Shown here piece after piece: positions 18,275-26,092 of a DNA stretch of 39,375 nt; the first letter of the stretch is position 1, and each line of letters starts with the position of its first letter. This DNA comes from Stenotrophomonas sepilia (GTDB lineage Bacteria > Pseudomonadota > Gammaproteobacteria > Xanthomonadales > Xanthomonadaceae). The notes beneath the pieces are model-generated. The model worked only from the letters and a program-made list of their open reading frames with translations, was not told the DNA's origin and did not search any database. The position numbers were made by a program, and so were the translations under genes. The stretch spans positions 1-39,375 of the forward strand of contig NZ_LXXZ01000052.1 of assembly GCF_003244875.1 (NCBI RefSeq). The letters are read 5' to 3'.

Positions 18275-18325
18275 GTGCCGGCCGCTGGCCGGCACCCCAC
18301 ATTGCCGGCCAGCGGCCGGCACTAC
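18275..18325. repeat. Inverted pair of SMAG-type palindromes
   Basis: Two GTGCCGGCCGCTGGCCGGCA-type units face each other (18275-18295 and 18303-18325), the second ending CACTAC, the reverse complement of GTAGTG. Together they can fold into one large hairpin between convergent genes, so they may also terminate transcription. Confidence 0.88.
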
Positions 18326-18328
18326 CGA

Positions 18329-20320
18329 TCAGAGTCGCTCGGCCTTGCCGCTGGCCAAGGCGCGCGCGATCACCTGCTGCGCCTGCTGCGACGCTTGGGC
18401 ATGCACGCGTGCCTGGCGCTCGCCCAAGGCGGCCTGCTGGCTGCCCAGCGCTGCCTGGCGGCTGGCCAGTTCAGACTGCTGGCTGGCCAGGCGCTGCATG
18501 TCACGAGTGCGGCCGGACTGCCCGGCCTCGCTGCGGGCTTCCTGCATCGCACGGCGTGCCTCGGCGGCGGCCTCGCGTGCAGCCTCACGCGCAACGACCA
18601 CGTCGCTGGTTGCACCGCGCGCTGCCTTTGCCGCTTCCGCCGCCGCCTCGCGGTTGATGTCATGCGCGGCCATCGCACTGCGCGCGGCCTCGGCGGCGAT
18701 CAGTGCGATGCGGCGCGATTCCTCGCCCTGCAGGCGGCCCATTTCACCCATCTGCCTGCCGAGTTCGCCCTGCCGGCGACCCAACAGGCTTTGCTGGCGG
18801 CCCAGTTCGCTCTGCTGGCGGCCCAGCTCTACGGCACCGCTGTAGGCACGCTGCAGCGTCTGGATCAGCATCGGGTCACGCACCACGTAGCGCTTGTCAC
18901 CCTGGCGGAACCACAACGCCGGGCCCTTGCCGAGCTGCCTGCGGGCCACCGTCACGTCGTCCATGCCGCCGTTGGCGAAGGTCGAATCACCATCAACCAG
19001 AACGAAGGCCTCCCGGGGCGACCTGCCCAGGTCGAGGCGACCGTAGGTGGTGATGGAGGTGGCGGCCGACGTCGCGCCTTCATCGTCTTCGGCCATGCCC
19101 GTGGCATCGTCGACATCGGCCACATCGGCATCGTCGGGCCCGGTCGCGTCAGCGGGTTCGGCCGGCGCGGCCGGTGCTGCAGGCGCGGCCGGGGCCGCCG
19201 GCACGCCCGCGGCGGATGGCGGTGCGGCCGGAGCCTTGGGAGCCTTCGGCGGTGCTGGCGCCACGACCTTGGGTGCCGCCGGTGGCGCGGGCGGTGCCGG
19301 CGGCACCGGCGCTGCGACCAGTCGCATCGGCGCCACGCCCACCACCACCACCACAGCAGTCAGCGCCATCGCCAGGATGCGCGGGCAGGCCCGGCGCGGC
19401 TGCAGCGAGAGCAGGCGACGCTTGAGGCTGGTGGCATCCGGTGCGGCACTGGCCACGCCCAGGTGCGGCTGCGGTGCCACCCCCAGCTGCAGCAGCAGAC
19501 GGCCATAGGCCTGGCGGCTGGCAGCGTGCTGGCCCACCACCGCTGCGTCCACCGCTTCTTCGCGCGCTTGTGCATATTCACGCACCGACAGGCGCAGCAG
19601 CGGATGGAAGAAGAACAGGTGCTGGGCCAGCGCAGGCAGCAGGCCCCACTGCAGGTCCCGCCGCTGCAGGTGCTGCAGTTCGTGGGTCAGGGCCAGGTCC
19701 AGCGCGTCGCCCTGCAGGGCATTGTCGCCAGCCGGCAACAGCAGCACCGGGCGGAACGGGCCGACCAGCTGCGGTGCGTCCACCTGCGTGCTCATCCACA
19801 ACCGCGGCGCAGGCCGCACGCCATGTGCATCGGAAGCCAGCTGCAGGGCCTGCACCAACGCCTGGTCCTCGCAGGGATAGGCCGCTGCCAGCAGCGCGCG
19901 GCAGCGACGCCACTCACCGAAGGTACGCAGCGCCATCAGCAGCACGCCGGATGCCCACAGCGCGGCCAGCGCGACGGCCCACCACGCCACTGCCGGCGCG
20001 TCCGCTGCAGGCATCGGCATCGCGGCCAGCAACTGTGCCGAGGCCTCCGGGGCCAGCGGGTAGACGATGTCAGCGGCCACGTCGGTCGCGGTCATCGCCA
20101 CCGCCTGCGGGGCAGGCAGCCAGGCCAACTGCAACGGCTGGCTCCAGAACAGGCCGAGCACGGCCTGCAGCGAGACCAGCCACCACAGGCGGCAGCGGGT
20201 CGCCGCCGACAGCGACGGCAGCGCGCGGCACAGGCCGTACACCAGCGCCACCAGCAGCACGGTCTGCAGGCTGGTCCAGCCCAGGCGTTCCAGCATCGGG
20301 ATCAGCATCGTGGTGTCCAT
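18329..20320 (-). CDS. BlaR1/MecR1-like M56 peptidase with coiled-coil repeat tail
   Basis: A 663-residue membrane protein. N-terminal TM segments (about 15-32, 46-62, 111-131) surround a zinc peptidase domain with HELQH at 213-217 and downstream REEAVD (E254/E255) as third ligand; another TM follows at about 315-334. M56 proteins sense envelope signals and cleave a BlaI-type repressor, and blaI-like is the gene just upstream (3-nt gap). Instead of a penicillin-binding sensor, the C-terminus has a Pro/Ala spacer and a Gln/Arg/Ala heptad-like repeat (RQQSELGRQQSLLGRRQ; SQQSELASRQAALGSQQ). The signal sensed is unknown. Confidence 0.9.
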   Translation of the reverse strand: MDTTMLIPMLERLGWTSLQTVLLVALVYGLCRALPSLSAATRCRLWWLVSLQAVLGLFWSQPLQLAWLPAPQAVAMTATDVAADIVYPLAPEASAQLLAAMPMPAADAPAVAWWAVALAALWASGVLLMALRTFGEWRRCRALLAAAYPCEDQALVQALQLASDAHGVRPAPRLWMSTQVDAPQLVGPFRPVLLLPAGDNALQGDALDLALTHELQHLQRRDLQWGLLPALAQHLFFFHPLLRLSVREYAQAREEAVDAAVVGQHAASRQAYGRLLLQLGVAPQPHLGVASAAPDATSLKRRLLSLQPRRACPRILAMALTAVVVVVGVAPMRLVAAPVPPAPPAPPAAPKVVAPAPPKAPKAPAAPPSAAGVPAAPAAPAAPAAPAEPADATGPDDADVADVDDATGMAEDDEGATSAATSITTYGRLDLGRSPREAFVLVDGDSTFANGGMDDVTVARRQLGKGPALWFRQGDKRYVVRDPMLIQTLQRAYSGAVELGRQQSELGRQQSLLGRRQGELGRQMGEMGRLQGEESRRIALIAAEAARSAMAAHDINREAAAEAAKAARGATSDVVVAREAAREAAAEARRAMQEARSEAGQSGRTRDMQRLASQQSELASRQAALGSQQAALGERQARVHAQASQQAQQVIARALASGKAERL

Positions 20321-20323
20321 GGC

Positions 20324-20710
20324 TCAGCCCTCGTGGCGACGCGATTGGAGTTGGGCGACCAGCGCTTCCAGCTCGGCCAGCTCGTTGTCGCTGACCTTCT
20401 GCCGCTGCGACAGATAGGCCACGAACGGCGACACCGAGCCCTGCAGGGTGTTGTCGACGAACTGCGCCACCGCGCCCTGCAGCACGCTCTGCGGGCCACG
20501 GGTGGCCTGGTAGCGGTAGACGCCGTCCTGCTGCCGGCGCTGAAGATACCCCTTCGCCCGCAGGCGCTCCATCATCGTCAGCACAGTGGAACGAGCCAGC
20601 CCACGGGCCTCGCCGTAGCCACTGGCGACCTCACCGACACTGGCCGGCGCATGTTCATCGATGTACTGCAGCAGGGCCAGTTCCTGGTCCCCGATGGTCT
20701 TGCCGCGCAT
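20324..20710 (-). CDS. BlaI/MecI/CopY-family repressor
   Basis: A 128-residue winged-helix repressor. The HTH region (SVGEVASGYGEARGLARSTVLTMMERL, given here as a span from residue about 24 to 50) is followed by GYLQRRQQDGVYRYQA, typical of BlaI/MecI. It dimerises on TACA-N2-TGTA-like operators and is inactivated by cleavage through its M56 partner, whose gene follows after 3 nt. Two matching dyads lie immediately upstream of the start (20725-20767), implying autoregulation. RBS GGGAG about 8 nt before the ATG. Confidence 0.93.
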   Translation of the reverse strand: MRGKTIGDQELALLQYIDEHAPASVGEVASGYGEARGLARSTVLTMMERLRAKGYLQRRQQDGVYRYQATRGPQSVLQGAVAQFVDNTLQGSVSPFVAYLSQRQKVSDNELAELEALVAQLQSRRHEG

Positions 20711-20724
20711 GACACCACTCCCTT

Positions 20725-20767
20725 GACTACACGTGTCGTCACTGTCAGCTTGACGACATCTGTAGTC
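20725..20767. promoter_or_regulatory. Tandem BlaI-type operators
   Basis: Two 16-bp dyads: GACTACACGTGTCGTC (20725-20740) and GACGACATCTGTAGTC (20752-20767). Each is GAC(T/G)ACA-N2-TGT(C/A)GTC, close to the BlaI/MecI/CopY consensus, and the pair is itself an inverted repeat with outer half-sites GACTACA/TGTAGTC. They lie in the divergent region between blaI-like and the serine hydrolase gene. Confidence 0.8.
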
Positions 20768-20769
20768 AA
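20741..20769 (-). promoter_or_regulatory. Possible promoter of the BlaI-M56 operon
   Basis: On the minus strand, TTGACT (20769-20764) is followed after 17 nt by GACAGT (20746-20741). The -35 is good, the -10 weak. The operator dyads would cover both elements, which suits repression. Confidence 0.35.
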
Positions 20770-20883
20770 CCCCCCGGAAGTCATGGGCCGACGAACGGTA
20801 GGCACCACCGAGCGCTTAAACCTTTGACCCGCCCGCCGCATCCGATCCGCAACGCCCCGCTGGAATTCCGCACGTCCCGCCCA

Positions 20884-22002
20884 ATGCTCCGAGTCCTGCT
20901 CATGCTCGTCAGTGCCCTGCCCTTCGCCGCCGTCTCTGCCAGCCAGGACCAGGCCAACGACCAGACCCGCCGCCTGATCCGCCAGATCATGCTGGAGCAG
21001 CGCATCCCGGGATTGCAGATCGCGGTGGTCAAGGATGGGCAGATCGTGCTCTCCGAAGCCTACGGGCTGGCCAACGTGGAGAACGGTGTGCTTGCCTCGC
21101 GCGACACCCGCTTCCCGCTCAATTCGGCCACCAAGGCATTCACCGGCGTGGCTGCCGCGCAGCTGGCCCAGCAGGGGCAACTGGATCTGGACGCGCCGGC
21201 CTCGCGATATCTGGGTGATCTTCCGCCAGCGTGGAGAGACGTACGCGTACACCAGCTGCTGGCGCATACCTCCGGCCTTCCGGACATCCTTGATGCGAAC
21301 GGGCTGCTGGGCGGAGGTTCCGAAGCACAGGCATGGGCGGCGGTGACAGCTCGACCGCTGGAAGCGGCGCCTGGGCAGCGCTTCGCCTACAACCAGACCA
21401 ACTACGTATTGCTGGCACGGATCATCGCGCAGCAATCCGGCATGCCCTACGAACGTTTCCTCGCCACCGGCCAGTTCAGCAGCGCGCGCATGGCCCGCAC
21501 CACCTTCGGCGACAGCTACGACCTGATTCCGGATGCGGCGACGATGTACAGCCTGGCCCCGCGCGCCACCGACGCTGTAGATGCGCCGTCCCGCCTGTCG
21601 CATTGGTTCTACGACATACCGCCTTCGCTGTGGGCGGGTGGCGGCATCCTCACCACCGCCGACGACACCGCGCGCTGGCTGGTCGCGCTGACCGAAGGCC
21701 GCCTGTTGCCGGAGACGGCCCTGCGGCGGATGTGGAGCGCAGAGCGCCTGGCGGATGGCCGTGCCGGCCCGTGGGCGGGTGGCTGGGCGGTACTGCGCGC
21801 GTCGCCCGACCTTCAGGTGGCCGGTATCGGCGGTGCGCGCTCGGCCTTCGTGGTCTATCCCGAGCGCGGCGTGGCGGTAGTGGTGCTGACCAATCTTGTC
21901 GGTGCCAATCCGCAGCAGTTCATTCCGCGCATTGCCGACTTCTATGCGACTGCTGAAACAGCGCTCAGACGCGGCAGGCAGCGGCAACACTGCGAGGGGT
22001 AG
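20884..22002 (+). CDS. Exported serine hydrolase (beta-lactamase/class C PBP-like fold)
   Basis: A 372-residue protein starting with a signal peptide (LRVLLMLVSALPFAAVSAS); an upstream in-frame ATG at 20824 would bury it. The active-site SxxK is SATK (about residue 80), followed by HTSGLPD and YNQTNY (the Y-x-N-like motif), as in the beta-lactamase (PF00144) family of esterases, DD-peptidases and class C enzymes. Substrate cannot be told from sequence. It is divergent from the BlaI repressor across the two operator dyads, so it could belong to that regulon. Confidence 0.88.
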   Translation: MLRVLLMLVSALPFAAVSASQDQANDQTRRLIRQIMLEQRIPGLQIAVVKDGQIVLSEAYGLANVENGVLASRDTRFPLNSATKAFTGVAAAQLAQQGQLDLDAPASRYLGDLPPAWRDVRVHQLLAHTSGLPDILDANGLLGGGSEAQAWAAVTARPLEAAPGQRFAYNQTNYVLLARIIAQQSGMPYERFLATGQFSSARMARTTFGDSYDLIPDAATMYSLAPRATDAVDAPSRLSHWFYDIPPSLWAGGGILTTADDTARWLVALTEGRLLPETALRRMWSAERLADGRAGPWAGGWAVLRASPDLQVAGIGGARSAFVVYPERGVAVVVLTNLVGANPQQFIPRIADFYATAETALRRGRQRQHCEG

Positions 22003-22005
22003 CGC

Positions 22006-22072
22006 ATGCCGCTCCTGGAGTATCTCCATCCATGTTGGCGGCAATGAGCGCACCGTGTCCGCGATGTGCGCA
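22006..22072. repeat. Intergenic repeat, copy A (about 67 bp)
   Basis: Starts ATGCCGCTCCTGGAGT and continues through TTGGCGGCAATGAGCGCACC. A similar sequence in the same orientation is at 27498-27566 (beginning ATGCCGCTCCTGCAGT) with a 3-nt length difference. Copy A ends 8 nt before the lower-GC bacteriocin island. Confidence 0.75.
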
Positions 22073-22079
22073 TCATCAA

Positions 22080-23324
22080 CTATCTCGTAAATTTTCCCGT
22101 GACAGAGTAGAGCGGCTCGAGTAACCACTCATAGAGCTTTCGGCGCTCTCCCATAATATCTGCTTCAAGCTGCATACCTGGACGCAGTGGCTCGCGGTTC
22201 CCATATGCCAGAACATCCTGGTGGTCCAGCGAAACGAAGACACGATACAGGGACTGATTTGGATCGTTGCTCTCCTTACTTTTCATCATTGCGCTTCTGG
22301 AGATGCGAATTACGGTGCCCTCATGAGTACCGAACTTTTGGTAGGGATATGCTTGGTACCTCAGCAAAACTCGATCACCCACTTTCACGAAGCCTATCGC
22401 GGAACTCGGGACAAGCAACTGCGCTCTTAGCTCGGACCCTTCGGGTAGCAAGCTAAGAATCGCCTGACCTGGCTGTACGGCCTGTCCGGCCTCGACCAAC
22501 CGGTTCGCGACAAGTCCGGCTACGGGAGCCCGAAGAAGGAGTTCGCCATCGGCCTCCATCCGAATAGTTTCCTGGCTCAGTGCCGCCAAGTCCCGCTCAG
22601 ACGCGGCCTTAGTCGACAGCCTCTGCTGAGGAATCTCCGCAAGGCGCTGCTCCAGTTCAGCCAGACTCCTACGAATTGACGTCGCTTGGCGTTGGAGCGC
22701 CTGCTGTGCGTTCACCATCTCAAGTGTCGATTGCTCTTGCTGGTTGATCTGAACGAGACTCACATAACGCTGACCCTCCACGCTTCTATAGCGAGCTACG
22801 GTTTCGCGCCCGATCCTTACCTGCTCGCCGCGTGTCTGGATCTCAGACTCAATCTGGGCTAGCTCTTGCAACATCGCGCTGCGCTGCGCTTTGGCGCCGT
22901 CCTGCTGGGCTGCAAACTGTCTGTCCTGAAACTCGCTGATCGCGCTTACGCTTGCAATTCGGCTCCTCTGGGCATCGAGCAAGGTAGACACAGAATCGCG
23001 ACCGGAGGACGTGACTCTTGGAACATTCACTGTCAGCAGTCCATCTTGAACACGAACATGGTCGCCCTCTTCCACATTCAACCTTGACACGACACCTGCA
23101 GAGGGAGCGACGACTGTGGACAGCCCGAGATCTGGCACAAGTTCACCCAGTACCCGCGATCTGCGCGAGTACTCGCCCAGGTACAGGAAGCTGACAATTG
23201 TCGAGGCAGCTATCGCTGCGAAGAGCCCCAGAATCCAGAATCGAACAGGTTGCGCGAGAGATATCGCCCCGAGCCAGCTGCGCCGCTGTGCGTCCACTGC
23301 CTCCTTTCGGAACAAATCGCTCAT
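22080..23324 (-). CDS. HlyD-family adaptor of the bacteriocin exporter
   Basis: A 414-residue membrane fusion protein (CvaA-like). Short cytoplasmic N-terminus, one TM (FWILGLFAAIAASTIVSFLYL, about 29-49), a lipoyl-like segment (VVAPSAGVVSRLNVEEGDHV), a long coiled coil (about 120-245), the second lipoyl half (LRAPVAGLVANRLVEAGQAV) and a beta-barrel domain. It bridges the inner-membrane ABC exporter to an outer-membrane TolC-type channel, which is not encoded here. The start overlaps the ABC gene stop by 4 nt. Confidence 0.93.
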   Translation of the reverse strand: MSDLFRKEAVDAQRRSWLGAISLAQPVRFWILGLFAAIAASTIVSFLYLGEYSRRSRVLGELVPDLGLSTVVAPSAGVVSRLNVEEGDHVRVQDGLLTVNVPRVTSSGRDSVSTLLDAQRSRIASVSAISEFQDRQFAAQQDGAKAQRSAMLQELAQIESEIQTRGEQVRIGRETVARYRSVEGQRYVSLVQINQQEQSTLEMVNAQQALQRQATSIRRSLAELEQRLAEIPQQRLSTKAASERDLAALSQETIRMEADGELLLRAPVAGLVANRLVEAGQAVQPGQAILSLLPEGSELRAQLLVPSSAIGFVKVGDRVLLRYQAYPYQKFGTHEGTVIRISRSAMMKSKESNDPNQSLYRVFVSLDHQDVLAYGNREPLRPGMQLEADIMGERRKLYEWLLEPLYSVTGKFTR

Positions 23325-25441
23325 GAAACAGTGACCTTTTCACGCTGTTCTCCGTTCGCCAAAGGACCCGAAGGGCTTCGCTTCAGTTCCGGAGCAATCG
23401 TCCCCGCATGCATAACGAGGACTCGGTCGGCACTTGCGATCGTCTCGGGACGATGAGCAATGATCACTCGGGTGAGGTCAAGCTTCCGCACCGCGTTGCT
23501 GACAAGCCTCTCTCGATCCACGTCCAGATGGCTGGTTGCCTCGTCAAGAAAGAGAAAACGAGGTTTCCGATACAAGGCTCTAGCAAGGATTACCCTCTGC
23601 CTTTGGCCTCCCGACAAGGAGGTTCCCATGTCTCCGATCAGGCTGTTATACCCCATTGGCATCGCAGAGATATCGTCGTGGACTGCAGCTAGGCGAGCTG
23701 CCTCACGCACTCGATCTTCGTCCCAGTCCTGATCCTCGAAGGCAATATTTTCACTCACACTTCCCGCGAAGAGCTGATCATCCTGCATTACAGCTCCGAT
23801 CACTCGGCGATAGGCATCCATGTCGAGCTTGGAAAGCGGCACGCCCCCGACTCGAACCTCGCCTTCGGAGGGTTGCAGAAGGCCAAGCAGAATCTTCAGT
23901 AATGTTGTCTTTCCGCAACCCGAGGGACCGATGATGGCCACCGATTCGCCGGGCTCAATCACCAGGCTGCAGTTCCTGAGTACCCACGGCTCACCAGGAG
24001 CATAGCGAAAGCCAAGTCCATCGGCCTCGATACGCAGATCATCAGGGGGCAGACCACCTGACCTTAAAGAAGGGCTCTCCGGCTCCGTGAGAACAATGTC
24101 AGAAAGCCGCTCACCATGTAAGCGAAGCATGCGGAGTTCCACCCACTTGTCGATCAAGGCGCCCACGCGCTGTGAGAACTGATCCTTGTAGGCAAGGTAA
24201 GCGATCAGCATACCCACTGAGAACACGCTCTCCATTGCGAGAAGCGCTCCAATCCAGATGACCGCGATGCGTTCCAGACCAAACACAAATTGGCTTGCGC
24301 CACTGAAACCCAGGCCAAACTTCGAAAGCCAAATGTCTCGGTTGATGGCATCGTTCAAAAGGTTGAAGTAGCCAGCTTGGCGAATCGACTCGCGGCCCGC
24401 GACCTTCACTGACTGAACTCCGCGGATTGACTCAAGCAGATGACTCTGCTGTTTTGCCCCCGCGATCAACTGCGCCTCGGTTCCGCGCCGAAGAGGATTA
24501 AATGCTAACGCGCGCGCGACGGCATACAGGGCGACGGCGATTAGGGTGACGAGAGCGAGCTTCCAGCTGTACAGCAACATCATGCCAAGCGTCACTGTCA
24601 TCATGAGACCGTCGATCAGCGCTTCAACAAAACTTGTCGTCAGCGTTCGCTGAATGGCCTGAACACTCCCCATGCGCGAGGTGACGTCACCCAGATAGCG
24701 CTTCTCAAAGTAATCCAAGGGCAAGTGCATGAGATGTCGAAAGACGTTGCCGGTCCACTGCAGGCTCAACCGATTCGACAGATAAATCACCGCTCTGCCG
24801 CGAATCTGTCCGATGCATACCTGCAGTACAAGTGCCAGACCAAAGCCGAGGCCAAGTACAGTCAGAAGGTCTCTATCGGAAGCGACTAGTGCCTGATCAA
24901 CTGTCCATTGCATGAAGAATGGCGCTATCAGCACGAATATTTGAAGAGCAACTGACAACATCAGCAGCAAGCCGAGGGATCGCCATAGCCCTTCGATCTT
25001 TCCGGTCAATTGCTTCAGCGAGACTGCGGCTGGAGGCGGCGTGACCTGGAACTCTGCGGTTGGATGGAGCTCAAGAGCGATGCCCGTAAAGTGCCGCGAG
25101 ACCTCTTCGAAGGATAGCTTGCGCTTGCCAAATGCCGGGTCCAGGACAGTGACGCTGCTTCGATGGAGCTTCTCAATCACCACGAAGTGATTAAGGTCCC
25201 AATGCGCGATGCAGGGCAGTTGCAGCTGGCTCAGATGCTCCATGTCCAAGCTCAACGGGCGACAACGAAAGCCAAGCTTTGCCCCAACGTCAATGATGTG
25301 AGCCAGCGTAGCGCCTTTGAGCGAGAGCGGATACCGGCGACGAAGTTCCCGAAGCCCGGCCTTGTTGCCATGGTGCGCCGCGACCATGGCCAAGCATGCA
25401 AGACCACACTCAGCCACCTCAGACTGTATAGGGGCGTCCAT
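23321..25441 (-). CDS. C39-peptidase bacteriocin ABC exporter (CvaB-like)
   Basis: A 706-residue ABC transporter with an N-terminal C39 cysteine peptidase: Q6, catalytic C12 in AECGLACLAMVAAHHG, H85 in NHFVV, and D101 in VLDPAFG. TM domain about 150-440; nucleotide-binding domain with GPSGCGKTT (Walker A), LSGGQRQR (signature) and FLFLDEATSHLD (Walker B). The peptidase cleaves double-glycine leaders during export, so it is predicted to process the two peptides encoded at 25763-26092. A very strong RBS (aggaggg) precedes the ATG. Confidence 0.96.
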   Translation of the reverse strand: MDAPIQSEVAECGLACLAMVAAHHGNKAGLRELRRRYPLSLKGATLAHIIDVGAKLGFRCRPLSLDMEHLSQLQLPCIAHWDLNHFVVIEKLHRSSVTVLDPAFGKRKLSFEEVSRHFTGIALELHPTAEFQVTPPPAAVSLKQLTGKIEGLWRSLGLLLMLSVALQIFVLIAPFFMQWTVDQALVASDRDLLTVLGLGFGLALVLQVCIGQIRGRAVIYLSNRLSLQWTGNVFRHLMHLPLDYFEKRYLGDVTSRMGSVQAIQRTLTTSFVEALIDGLMMTVTLGMMLLYSWKLALVTLIAVALYAVARALAFNPLRRGTEAQLIAGAKQQSHLLESIRGVQSVKVAGRESIRQAGYFNLLNDAINRDIWLSKFGLGFSGASQFVFGLERIAVIWIGALLAMESVFSVGMLIAYLAYKDQFSQRVGALIDKWVELRMLRLHGERLSDIVLTEPESPSLRSGGLPPDDLRIEADGLGFRYAPGEPWVLRNCSLVIEPGESVAIIGPSGCGKTTLLKILLGLLQPSEGEVRVGGVPLSKLDMDAYRRVIGAVMQDDQLFAGSVSENIAFEDQDWDEDRVREAARLAAVHDDISAMPMGYNSLIGDMGTSLSGGQRQRVILARALYRKPRFLFLDEATSHLDVDRERLVSNAVRKLDLTRVIIAHRPETIASADRVLVMHAGTIAPELKRSPSGPLANGEQREKVTVS

Positions 25442-25506
25442 GCGTCGCCCTCCTAGTCGTGAAAATACTTCATCGATTGCGTTCTCAATTGCGGTGGATC
25501 TCCAGA

Positions 25507-25692
25507 CTAAGCGGACGCCCGCTGCAAAATGCTTTCAAAGAACTTTGAGAATAGGATGTAAATTTCGCCACCTTGACTCCAAAGGAACCACAGCAATGCA
25601 ATCGCACCAAGAACATGAGCGTCCCGCCTTTTGACTCTGAAAACATAGAACTTGCCCCGCTCACCTCCACCTTTTGAATCATCTGATTGCAC
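25507..25692 (-). CDS. Small one-TM protein, candidate immunity protein
   Basis: A 61-residue protein between the bacteriocin genes and the exporter, the usual place for an immunity gene. A basic N-terminal part (FRVKRRD) precedes one hydrophobic segment (AHVLGAIALLWFLW, about 25-38), so the N-terminus is predicted cytoplasmic. The GTG start is chosen because GGAG lies 6 nt upstream; a further in-frame ATG at 25743 falls inside the hairpin and lacks an RBS. No family recognised; immunity is inferred from position and topology. Confidence 0.6.
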   Translation of the reverse strand: MQSDDSKGGGERGKFYVFRVKRRDAHVLGAIALLWFLWSQGGEIYILFSKFFESILQRASA

Positions 25693-25718
25693 AAATGGCT
25701 CCACGACGAAAAATGGAA

Positions 25719-25744
25719 GATGCCGGGTAGAAGCACCCGGCATC
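25719..25744 (-). terminator. Hairpin between bacteriocin genes and transporter genes
   Basis: A perfect 10-bp stem (GATGCCGGGT / ACCCGGCATC) with a 6-nt loop. On the minus strand it is followed by CTTCCATTTTTCG, so a T-run comes about 5 nt after the stem. Likely a partial terminator or RNA-stabilising hairpin limiting read-through from the peptide genes into the exporter genes. Confidence 0.55.
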
Positions 25745-25762
25745 CAAGGTAATAGGAAGCAA

Positions 25763-25930
25763 CTAGACTATGACGTCAGTGGAAGAATCGGGAGAGGCCG
25801 CGTACTCCTTCATCGCGCCCCAAGCACTACCTAGAGCTGAACCCACCATCCTTCCCCAGTTCCAAGTCTGCCAATCTCCACCTGAAATTTCTCCGATTTC
25901 ATCGCAATGTAGCTCTCGAAATTCCCTCAT
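25763..25930 (-). CDS. Double-glycine bacteriocin precursor, peptide beta
   Basis: A 55-residue precursor found by reading the minus strand after peptide alpha. The ATG directly follows the alpha stop (TAA|ATG), with GGAG 8 nt upstream. Leader residues 1-18 end in EIGEISGG, matching the double-glycine consensus cut by C39 exporters. The predicted mature part has 37 residues. It starts DWQTWNWG and has glycines at mature positions 8, 12, 16 and 20 (GRMVGSALGSAWG), i.e. three successive GxxxG motifs. Estimated net charge about -2. Likely partner of peptide alpha in a two-peptide bacteriocin; target unknown. Confidence 0.85.
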   Translation of the reverse strand: MREFRELHCDEIGEISGGDWQTWNWGRMVGSALGSAWGAMKEYAASPDSSTDVIV

Positions 25931-26092
25931 TTACTTTGGCTCCATATAGCTGGTTCGATTGAACCCGTCCAAGACGCCGTCTACAAAGTCCGCGATTTCA
26001 TTTCGTTCGTAGTAGACAAACGCGGCCACGGCGGCCCAAGGCAGCCATCCTCCTGAGATGCTATCGATCTGATCTGCAGAAATCTCTTTCAT
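25931..26092 (-). CDS. Double-glycine bacteriocin precursor, peptide alpha
   Basis: A 53-residue precursor. The ATG at 26092 is chosen because AAGGAG sits just upstream and it yields a standard 15-residue leader (MKEISADQIDSISGG); a longer ORF from 26149 would add 19 residues without an RBS. The predicted 38-residue mature peptide starts WLPWAAVAAFVYY, a hydrophobic aromatic stretch with an AxxxA motif, then an amphipathic acidic part with GxxxG (DGVLDGF). Estimated net charge about -3. It is the first gene of the island's minus-strand operon; the C39 exporter downstream should remove the leader. Confidence 0.9.
   Translation of the reverse strand: MKEISADQIDSISGGWLPWAAVAAFVYYERNEIADFVDGVLDGFNRTSYMEPK

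Noticed and set aside
22006..22072. The roughly 70-bp repeat as a small conserved coding gene (minus strand reads similar peptides at both copies)
   Set aside because: No RBS, no consistent start, and one copy's frame runs into the flanking gene region; interspersed repeat is the simpler reading.
25485..25736. 83-codon frame overlapping the immunity candidate
   Set aside because: No hydrophobic segment or RBS; the overlapping frame with a TM and GGAG-spaced GTG is more protein-like.
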